In this document: positions 27,978 through 36,100 of the stretch, piece after piece
How positions within the stretch are numbered: the first letter of the stretch is position 1
Layout: every line of letters starts with the position of its first letter
NCBI RefSeq assembly: GCF_002086635.1
Contig: NZ_MVHD01000022.1
Coordinates: forward strand, 1 to 64,000
DNA from: Mycobacterium alsense
GTDB lineage: Bacteria; Actinomycetota; Actinomycetes; Mycobacteriales; Mycobacteriaceae
Direction: 5' to 3'
DNA length: 64,000 nt
Notes under the pieces: model-generated
Databases searched by the model: none
The model's input: the letters and a program-made list of their open reading frames with translations, nothing else
Told to the model about the DNA's origin: nothing
Made by a program: the position numbers and the translations under genes

Positions 27978-30313
27978 GCCGCGCGCTGCGCCGCAAAGTG
28001 CGCCGTGACGTATGGCGCGAACGATGGCGCTTCGCGGCCATCGCCGCGATCATGGCCATCGGCGTGGCCGTGTTCGTCGCCACCACCGATGGCTACCACA
28101 ATCTCGATCAATCCTTCGACCGCTCTTACACCACCCAACGCTTGCCGGACGCGATCGTGTCGGGCCCCGGCGCGGCCGGGCTAAGCGACTCGGTCGCGAA
28201 GATGCCGGGCAGGCCACTCGTCGACATCCGCCATCAAGCCGACGTCGGCATCCGGGTGAACCAGCACGCGCTGTACGGCCGCGCTGTCGGCGTGCCCGAT
28301 TCCCGGCAGCCGAACGTGTCGTTGCTCGACATGCGGACCGGCGCGCTCCCCCACGCGGGGCAGCTGGTCGTCGAGCAGCATGTCGCCGAGCACTACCACC
28401 TTCGCCCCGGCGACACCGTCGAACTGTTGGGCCGGCAGGGGTGGCAGCCCTTTACGATCGCGGGCTCGGCCCTGTCGACCGAGTACCTGTGGCCGGCGCG
28501 TTCCGGTCAGGAGATCCTCACCACCCCTGAGGATTTCGGTGTGGTCTTCCTACCCGACGGCGAATTGCGGCGCGCGCTGCCGGATCCGGTCGAACAGATT
28601 GCCGTCTACGCGCAGGACCGCTCCGCCGCGGACGCCCTGACCGCCGCGGTCGGCAAGCTCGCGCGAAGCGCCGGGATGCAGTTCGTTCCCCGCGAGCAGC
28701 TGGCCTCCTACTTCACCCTGCGTGACGACGTCGTCCAGTTCGGCACCCTCGCCCGGATCCTGCCGTTCCTGTTCCTCGCGGCCGTCGTACTGGGCACCTA
28801 TGTGCTGCTCTCCCGGATTGTTTCGGCGCAGCGAGCCATCGTCGGGACGCTGGTCGCCAATGGACTCTCGCCGGGCGCAATCCGCAGACACTATTTGGGA
28901 TACGGGCTCGCCTGCGCCGTAGTGGGGACAATTCCCGGACTGCTCGGTGGTTACCTGCTCGAACAATGGATCACGACCAAGTACACCGAGGCGATCGCGC
29001 TGCCGATGCACCTCACATCGATGCATCCACTCACCTACCTGCTCGCGGCCGTCGCCGCCGTCGCCGTCGCCCTGGTGGCCGCGGTGGCGCCGGCCCATGC
29101 CGCCGCCAGAATGCCGCCCGCGGAAGCCATGCGCGTGGCCCCTCCCATGCACCGGGGCCGTCGCAGCATCGGTGGACGCGCGGCTCCGGCGCTTGAACGC
29201 ATCCCGGCGCGATGGCGAATGATGCTGAGGGCCATTCTGCGCAACGGTCGGCGATCGGCATTCACGGTGGCCGGGGTGGCGGCCTCGATCATCTTGGTGA
29301 TGGTGTTCGCCGGCATGCGCGACACAGTTCCCGGCATGGTGCACAGGCAGTTCGGCCAGATCGAGCGGCAAGATGGCGAAGTCGTGGTGTCCGGCTCTGC
29401 CGACGCGGTCCTGGACAAGCTGCGTGCGGATCCCGACATCGTCGCGGCCGAAGCCTTCAGTTCCCACGGCGTCACCGTTTCCGCTGGTGCGCACCGATAT
29501 CAGACCTTGTTGGTCGGGCTGAGGTCGCCCACCCAAATGCACGCGTTCCCAGGGCAATCGGGCGCTGATCACCTGCCCGACCACGGGGTTCTACTCGGGG
29601 CAGGCCTGCGCGACACGCTGTCCGTCTCGTTGGGGGACCGCATCGAGATAGCGATGCCGCAGTCGCGGCTCAAACTCAGCGAGCGGGTGGCGGGATTCGT
29701 CGACGAACCGTTCTCGCCGGTCGTCTACATCTCGCTGAACCAACTGCAAGCACAAGCGGATCCGCCGCCGCTCAATGGCGCGCTGATCAAGCTCAGACCG
29801 GGGATCGACGGTCGTGTGGCCGGCGACCGGATAGCAGCGATACCGGGAGTCGTGGCGTATCGATCGACGACATCGCTGGCATCGACCATGCGGCAGGCCT
29901 TCAGCCTCTACGACACCCTTGTCGACATCATGCTTGCCTTCGCCGCCGTCATGGCCGCCGCCCTGCTGTACAACGCGATGTCCGCCAACATATCCGAGCG
30001 CCTTGGCGAACTCAGCGCGTTGCATGCCGAGGGCATGGGTGCCGGCATGCTGTCCCGGTTGATCGCCACCGAAAACTTCAGCCTCGCCCTTGTGGCGGTT
30101 CCGTTCGGCGTTCTGGGCGGTGCACTGCTCGCAGACCGGCTGCTGTCTACCTATGTCAGTCGCGGCTACCATGTGCGGCTCGAGATGCAGCCGACGACAC
30201 CGGTGGTGGTGGCATGCGCCATTCTCCTTGCCGCCGCTCTGGCCCAGATACCTTCGGTGCGGCGGATTTACGGCATCGATCTGCCGCGGGTCGTCAGAGA
30301 GCGCGTTTTGTGA
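27974..30313 (+). CDS. FtsX/MacB-family ABC transporter permease (779 aa)
   Basis: It starts at GTG 27974 inside the ATPase stop. It carries one N-terminal membrane helix (WRFAAIAAIMAIGVAVFVAT), a large extracytoplasmic domain (~40-250), three membrane helices ending in ...AARMPPAEAMR, then a second copy of the same plan: helix FTVAGVAASIILVMVFAG, a second extracytoplasmic domain and three C-terminal helices. This 4+4 helix layout with two FtsX domains is the large fused permease class. Such mechanotransmission transporters move lipids, lipoproteins or peptides out of the membrane. The gene ends 3 bases before the convergent thioesterase gene of the NRPS operon. Confidence 0.88.
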   Translation: MSRALRRKVRRDVWRERWRFAAIAAIMAIGVAVFVATTDGYHNLDQSFDRSYTTQRLPDAIVSGPGAAGLSDSVAKMPGRPLVDIRHQADVGIRVNQHALYGRAVGVPDSRQPNVSLLDMRTGALPHAGQLVVEQHVAEHYHLRPGDTVELLGRQGWQPFTIAGSALSTEYLWPARSGQEILTTPEDFGVVFLPDGELRRALPDPVEQIAVYAQDRSAADALTAAVGKLARSAGMQFVPREQLASYFTLRDDVVQFGTLARILPFLFLAAVVLGTYVLLSRIVSAQRAIVGTLVANGLSPGAIRRHYLGYGLACAVVGTIPGLLGGYLLEQWITTKYTEAIALPMHLTSMHPLTYLLAAVAAVAVALVAAVAPAHAAARMPPAEAMRVAPPMHRGRRSIGGRAAPALERIPARWRMMLRAILRNGRRSAFTVAGVAASIILVMVFAGMRDTVPGMVHRQFGQIERQDGEVVVSGSADAVLDKLRADPDIVAAEAFSSHGVTVSAGAHRYQTLLVGLRSPTQMHAFPGQSGADHLPDHGVLLGAGLRDTLSVSLGDRIEIAMPQSRLKLSERVAGFVDEPFSPVVYISLNQLQAQADPPPLNGALIKLRPGIDGRVAGDRIAAIPGVVAYRSTTSLASTMRQAFSLYDTLVDIMLAFAAVMAAALLYNAMSANISERLGELSALHAEGMGAGMLSRLIATENFSLALVAVPFGVLGGALLADRLLSTYVSRGYHVRLEMQPTTPVVVACAILLAAALAQIPSVRRIYGIDLPRVVRERVL

Positions 30314-30316
30314 GGA

Positions 30317-31078
30317 TCAGCGTCGACGACCACACGTGACGGCGATGTCGGAGAGGTAGGCCACGATCTGGGCTGCGTGGGCCGTGAGATAGAAATGGTC
30401 GCCGGGAAACGGCCGCACCTGCCAGTCAGCCCGGGTGTACGCCGCCCACGCCGCGACACGCGACGCCGTCACCTCCGGATCCGACGTGCCGTACATCACG
30501 TGCAGGGGGCACGACAGCTGGGGATCCGGCTCGGCCCGGTAGTTCTCGATCAGGCGATAATCGTCGCGGATGGCGGGCAAAAACAACCGTCGTAGCTCGG
30601 GCACCGCCAGCACCTCGAGGCTGCGGAGATCGAGTTCACCCGTATGCCGGACCAGGTCGTCGTCGCAGGCGCGGTGCCACGCCCGCTCAATGCCTGGGTG
30701 GGGCTCCAGGTGCGGTGCGTCCGCCCCCGATACGACCAGTGCGGTGACGGGCATTCCCGACCGCTCCAGTGATCGGGCTGCCTCGAGCGCCACGCAGGCG
30801 CCCATCGAATGGCCGAATATCACGACCGAGCCCGACCCCCGGATGATCGGTTCCAATTCGGTACCGCAATCCGATGCCAGGTCGACCAACGTATCCGGTT
30901 CGGGTTCGTCGAGCAGCAGGTCTCGCCCCGGGTAAGTGACGCCGTACAGGTCAACTCCCGCCGGTAGTTCCCGACACCAGGACGAGAAGAAACGTGGGCT
31001 GCCGCCCGCGTGCGGGAATACGACGATGACGTGGTTACCCGGGGTCGATCGCGACAGCGCCCGCACGCGGGCGGTCAC
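30317..31078 (-). CDS. Type II thioesterase of the NRPS operon
   Basis: This 253-residue alpha/beta hydrolase of the GrsT/YbtT/PchC group has FPHAGGSPRFFSSW near residue 21, the nucleophile S91 in IFGHSMGACVALEA, an Asp in MYGTSDPEV and His in FPGDHFYLTAH. These enzymes clear misprimed or stalled acyl groups from carrier domains and are typical of siderophore synthetase operons. GTG 31078 overlaps the preceding gene's stop (GTGA). It is the last gene of the five-gene metallophore operon. A longer in-frame extension is open but lies inside the upstream gene. Confidence 0.9.
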   Translation of the reverse strand: MTARVRALSRSTPGNHVIVVFPHAGGSPRFFSSWCRELPAGVDLYGVTYPGRDLLLDEPEPDTLVDLASDCGTELEPIIRGSGSVVIFGHSMGACVALEAARSLERSGMPVTALVVSGADAPHLEPHPGIERAWHRACDDDLVRHTGELDLRSLEVLAVPELRRLFLPAIRDDYRLIENYRAEPDPQLSCPLHVMYGTSDPEVTASRVAAWAAYTRADWQVRPFPGDHFYLTAHAAQIVAYLSDIAVTCGRRR

Positions 31079-32115
31079 CGAACGACCAGGTCCGAAGCCG
31101 AGACCTGCACCGCCGGTGGCGCTTCGATCAAAGTCGCCGGACCCATTGCCGATGTGAATTCGGACCACAATCGTGTCGCGCGCACAAACCTCTGCGACAC
31201 CAGGGTGCGGGAGCGGCTGATGGAATCGATGAAATCGGCCGCCGCGAGTCGAACGGCACTCGGCCACAACCTGTTTCGCACCTCCGATGTGGTCGGTTCG
31301 AAATCGATACCGACACGTTCGGCGATCGGCACATCCGTCGCCCCGGCCGCAGAGTTAGGTCGCCGATGCCACCGGGTCGACCCGTGAGTGTGGGCGAGCA
31401 CCAACTCGCCGGCATCCGAGCCGACGGTGATGGTGTGCATCAGCCGCGCGTGATTATCGGGGTCGGTGGCGCACAATTCGTTTTGGATCAGCAGGTCGAC
31501 GGCCACGTCGCCGAGCATAATGCGGCCGGAGACAAACGAACTCGCGGCGCCGACGGGTTGTGGCGAAACCATGATCCGCGATGGTGTCAGGGGGCCGATG
31601 ACGGAACCCAGAATCGTGAACAAGGGATAGGCGACGTGGATCGCGCAACGGGCATGCACATAGCGGATGGGCGACGCGGCATCAAGGACTCTCGCGGCAC
31701 CGATGAACTGACGCATCGGCGCGACGCGGCTGTAGAAGTCGTTGACGGCGTAGCGCGCCGAATTCGCCTTCGCGACACGCAACAGCGACAGCATCTCGTC
31801 GGCGTGCACGGGTTGTTCCTGCATTACGTGGATGCCCCGGGCGAGCAATCGCTCGCAGATGCCGGAACCCTCTCCGCCAACCACCCCCGAGCGCACCACG
31901 ACAAACGCGAGGTCGACAGGCGGGAGGCTCTCCAGCGAGGTATACAACGCAACCCCGAGGCGCTCAGCCAGCTCCACCGACGCCTCCGATCCGGTGGAGA
32001 CCACTCCGACCAAGTCGACCGGTGCTTGCAGCGCCGCCAAGGCCTCCGCGTAGATGGCGCCGAAGGTCGCCCCGACGACGACCGCTCTGGGGCGGCCCTG
32101 ACCGCCCGCAGTCAC
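31075..32115 (-). CDS. Thiazolinyl imide reductase (PchG/YbtU/Irp3 type)
   Basis: This 346-residue NADPH-dependent Gfo/Idh/MocA-fold oxidoreductase opens with RAVVVGATFGAIYAEALAAL, the Rossmann motif in the form seen in Irp3/PchG, and contains the YAVNDFYSRVAPMRQFIGAAR segment. In yersiniabactin and pyochelin assembly this enzyme reduces a carrier-bound thiazoline to thiazolidine. It is a specific marker of thiazoline siderophore pathways. GTG 32115 overlaps the upstream stop. Together with the methyltransferase insert of the neighbouring synthetase it predicts an N-methylthiazolidine unit, as in pyochelin. Identity is by motif and context; I have not aligned it. Confidence 0.87.
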   Translation of the reverse strand: MTAGGQGRPRAVVVGATFGAIYAEALAALQAPVDLVGVVSTGSEASVELAERLGVALYTSLESLPPVDLAFVVVRSGVVGGEGSGICERLLARGIHVMQEQPVHADEMLSLLRVAKANSARYAVNDFYSRVAPMRQFIGAARVLDAASPIRYVHARCAIHVAYPLFTILGSVIGPLTPSRIMVSPQPVGAASSFVSGRIMLGDVAVDLLIQNELCATDPDNHARLMHTITVGSDAGELVLAHTHGSTRWHRRPNSAAGATDVPIAERVGIDFEPTTSEVRNRLWPSAVRLAAADFIDSISRSRTLVSQRFVRATRLWSEFTSAMGPATLIEAPPAVQVSASDLVVR

Positions 32116-33197
32116 AGCGAGCCCTCCTCGACCATCGGAAGCGCCGCGTCATCGACGAGCGCGACCTGAGCACCGGGCACGTTGTCGGTCAAGAACTCCA
32201 GCGCTTCCCACGGCTCGTCAAGGCGCCACAACGGGTGTGCGCCCGCCGGCATGTCCGCGACCCGTTCGGCGGCGAACGCGGCCAAAGCGCCGGTGATGCG
32301 GTAGCTGTCCGAGCAGGTGAAGACCACGGTCGTGGAGCCGACGCCGCCGTGTGCGGTGCCAACGATGGTGAAATACGGTTGGCGGCCGAACAAGTCAAGC
32401 TTGGCCGCCGCCAACACCGAGTCCGTGTCGGACTGGCCACGCGGTCGTCGGTCGCCGACCGCCAGCAGTTGCATCGCCCGCGCGGTGTGCACTCCATCGA
32501 ACACGTTCGTCCACCAGACGTTGCCGACGCCGAGATGCGCCGCCACGGCGACGGTCTCGGCATCCAGGTGCGGATGCACCGTGACCGGCCCGGGGAAGTA
32601 CTGCGCCGGAGCGGGTTTCCGCTCATCGTGGCCGATCCGGCGAATCACCCCGTCGCGCAACGCCGCACCCGGGTGGCTGTGTGGATCGTGCAGGCTGGCC
32701 GCGTACTCGAGCACCGACGCCGGTGTGAGCGGCTGCAGTCCGCCACACCATGCGGTGATGGCGTCGATCTGGTCGGTTCGGTGCAGCGCAACCGCCCGTA
32801 GCAACAATCCGGACAGGCCGGGCTGCACACCGGCTTGCAGCACGACGGGCACTCCGCTGCCGGCGAGCCGGTGGAGCAGGGCGGAGTCGCCGCCCGGGTC
32901 GACGTAGGGCACACCGGCGGCGACGGCGGCGCCGGCGACCTGGGCGCTGTGTCGTTGTGACGGTCCGGCGCAGTTGACCACGACGTCGCAACGTTTCATT
33001 GCGTCGGCAACGGCGGCCGCGTCGGTGATGTCGAGCCGCGCTGTCTCGATATCGGCCGCGACCGTTGAGGCGCGTTCGCGCAGCCTGGCTTCGTCACGGC
33101 CGGCGATGATCAGGGAGGTGTCGCCGCGGCGGGCCAGAACGTCGACGCAGGCCGCCCCGACCGCCCCGGTGCTGCCGAAGAGCAACACCTTCGTCAC
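32112..33197 (-). CDS. Saccharopine dehydrogenase-like NAD(P) oxidoreductase in the NRPS operon
   Basis: This 361-residue protein has an N-terminal Rossmann motif LLFGSTGAVGAACVDVLARRG and the saccharopine-dehydrogenase-family features DVVVNCAGP and GVPYVDPGGD. A C-terminal non-Rossmann domain includes NVWWTNVFDGVHTAR. The family includes lysine-pathway and opine-type enzymes as well as lipid-linked reductases. In this operon it is co-translated (GTGA) between the last synthetase and the imide reductase, so it probably tailors the peptide: an extra C=N or carbonyl reduction, or a reductive amination. No equivalent exists in the classic yersiniabactin or pyochelin clusters that I know. Confidence 0.75.
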   Translation of the reverse strand: MTKVLLFGSTGAVGAACVDVLARRGDTSLIIAGRDEARLRERASTVAADIETARLDITDAAAVADAMKRCDVVVNCAGPSQRHSAQVAGAAVAAGVPYVDPGGDSALLHRLAGSGVPVVLQAGVQPGLSGLLLRAVALHRTDQIDAITAWCGGLQPLTPASVLEYAASLHDPHSHPGAALRDGVIRRIGHDERKPAPAQYFPGPVTVHPHLDAETVAVAAHLGVGNVWWTNVFDGVHTARAMQLLAVGDRRPRGQSDTDSVLAAAKLDLFGRQPYFTIVGTAHGGVGSTTVVFTCSDSYRITGALAAFAAERVADMPAGAHPLWRLDEPWEALEFLTDNVPGAQVALVDDAALPMVEEGSL

Positions 33198-36100
33198 GTG
33201 TCGGCCCAGGAGTCAACCAGCAGCCTGGCGACGGATTGCGCGTTGTCTCCGGTCAGGCAGTCGAAATGGTTTCCGTTGATCTCGCTGATGGTCAGCTTGC
33301 CCAGGCAGTACTCGGCCCAGAACGCGGTCATGTCTTCGGCCAGCGTTGGCAGGAAATGGATGTCGCCGCGTTGCCGAAGGAAATGGATGTCGCCCAGGAA
33401 GGGCTCGGCCGCGCCGTGCACCACAGCCTTCAGGCTGTGCACGAAGATCGACCGCAACTCGGTGAGCGATCCGACGTCCCATGACCCGCCCAGTGCCCCC
33501 GATTCGGCCAGCAGCTTCAGCCGCGGCTCCCCGGCTTCCGCGCTGCGCTCGAGGCAGGCCGCCAGCACGGGCTCGGCGACACTGCGCAGGGCGCCGGCGG
33601 GTATCACGTCGGCGTAGCGCGCCCTGGCGCGGGTGAACGCGCCGCGGACTTCGTCGTCGTCGACCTCCATCCCGAGCACCTCGGGTGAAACCCCCAGAAT
33701 CTGGGCGAAACAGTAGTCCAGGACGTCATCGTCTTCGACATCCATCGGGACCCGGTAGGAACTGACCACCGTCACGGTGCCGACGTCGATACCCGCCTCT
33801 TCCAGGCACTTCGCCAGCTCGGCCGACAGCAATCCGCCCATGCAGTAACCGAGCAGATGAACCTTGGTGGGCGCCAGGGCGATGATCGGGGCGCTGTAGC
33901 GTGCCGCCAACGTGGTGAACAGCTCAGCCGGGGCGATCTGGGAGTAGCCGTCCGCGGGAACCCTTTGCAGCCCATACAGATCGGGCACCCGGTCGTCCAC
34001 CGCCCGCAGGTGCGGGATCAACTGGTCATAGGGCGCCAGCCCCCCGCTTCCGTCGTGCACGCAGACCGCGATCTCGCGGGCGGGCGTAAAGCCCTGACCC
34101 GCGCCGAGATACACCAGCGGCGAGAGCGGCGCGGAAGCGGGGTCGGACAGGCTCGCCCGACCGCCCGTGGCGCGCCCGCGCACCGCGTCGGCGGCCGCAG
34201 CCAAGGTGGGATTGGAGACCATCGCGCGCAGCAGGTCGTCCCAGGCAAGCGCCGAGGCCTCGGCGATCTCGCGGCGAATCCGGCCGATCGCCTGAGCCAT
34301 CAGCAGGGAGTCGCCGCCGAGGGCGAAGAAATCCGATGCGGGCGAAAGCGATTGGTCCGGCTCCAGGCCAAGGACCGCGGCCCAGATCTCGGCGATCCGG
34401 GACTGCATCGCGTCCAGCGAGCCCGATCGCGCGGTGACGTCCCCTCGCCCGCCGCGGGCCGCGGACCGAAGCGACTCGAGCTCGGCCGTTACCGCCGCTC
34501 GGTCGATCTTGCCGTTGGCCGTCAGCGGCAGCGCCGGCAGGCAGATGAGCTGTTGCGGCACCATGTAGCTCGGGAGAACAGCCCGGGCGCGCTCGATCAG
34601 CTCCGCGGGCCGGAGCGTCTGCGCAGTGGATGCCGAGTCGCACCAGAACACGTGCTGGCCGAGCAGACCGAGCCGGTGATCGGGCGGCGGGAAGCTCTGC
34701 ACCTCGCCGAACGGTGATCGCTGCAGCGCACGATGCCATTGGGCATACGTGAGAAACGCCGCGTTGGTCCCCGCCCGCGCGTCGGTGAACCCGTGCAGGC
34801 CCTCTTTGAACTCCATCGAGATCATCAGCGGGTGGCTGAGGGCGGTGGCATCGATGAAGGCCAGCGAGCCACCCGGTGCCAGCAGGCGGTTCAGCATGGC
34901 GAGCGTGTCGTCGATGTCGACCGCGTTGTGCAGCACGTTGGCGCTGACGACGACGTCGAATGAGCCAGGGGCGAAGCCCTGTTCGGCGGGCGGGCGATTG
35001 ATATCGAAGATTCGGTAGTCGATGAAGTCGTGCTCGGCGAACATCTGCCGGGCCCGCGCGAGGAAGAAGTGCGAAACGTCGGTGAACGTGTAGTGCACGT
35101 GGTAGCGCGCGAGCGCGGCAACCAGCCCGGCGCTGGTGCCGCCGACACCGGCCCCGATCTCCAGGACGCGCAGCGGTCGTGCGGGTGTCGCCCGGCTCGC
35201 GCGGGCGGCAACACCGGATATCACGAGTCCGTTGGTGTATCTGCTCACCAGGTTCTCACGGTAGGCCGCCGTCGCGACGTCAACGGTGGCTTCCGGGAAC
35301 AGCAACCCGAGCGGATCGACGGTGCCCGCCAACAGGCCGGGCAGGTTCTGGATGCATTCGCCGACGTACGCCAGGAGGTCGTCGCCGTAGTCGACGGCCG
35401 CGCCCAGGTCACGGACGTGTCGCCATCGCGCGGCGCACTCCGAAAGCTCGTGGTGTTCGGTCAGTTCCAGGATCGACCCCGGGTGCCGGGTCAGCCGGCC
35501 CTCGTCGACGAGTACGTCCAGCCAACGGCGGAACAAGCGGTGTAAGCGGTCCGGCAACGACAATCGGCAAGCGAGTTCGTCGACGCCGATCCGTTCGCCC
35601 GGTTGAGCGACGGCGCCCAGCGCCGCGCACATGCTGTCGATCGCGGTCGCGCGGGCGGCCGAAGCAAAGCGAAGCAGCTTCTCGGTGTCAAGACCGGTGG
35701 TCTGCCCTCGATGCGCTTCGCCGATGGCGCGGCGCACAGCCGCCGCGCCGCAACGGCGTTCGGATTCCTCGTCGCCGCCGGCGGCGGCGGGGACCACCGC
35801 GGCCGCGATGACTCGTTCGTGCGGCGGCCGGCCGACGACGGTGCTCATGGCGGTCCGCACCCCGGGCACGGCGCAGAGCGCCGAATCCACTTCCGCCAAT
35901 TCGATCCGGTGACCGCGGATCTTGACCTGGTTGTCGCGGCGGCCGAGCAACTCGACCACGCCGTCGTCGGTCAGCCGACCGTAATCACCGGTCCGGTACA
36001 ACCGCTCGCCGCTGACCGGATGCTCGATGAACGCCGCCGCCGTGCGCGCCGGGTCGCCGAGGTAGCCCTGCGCGAGACCGATTCCACCGATGTGGATCTC

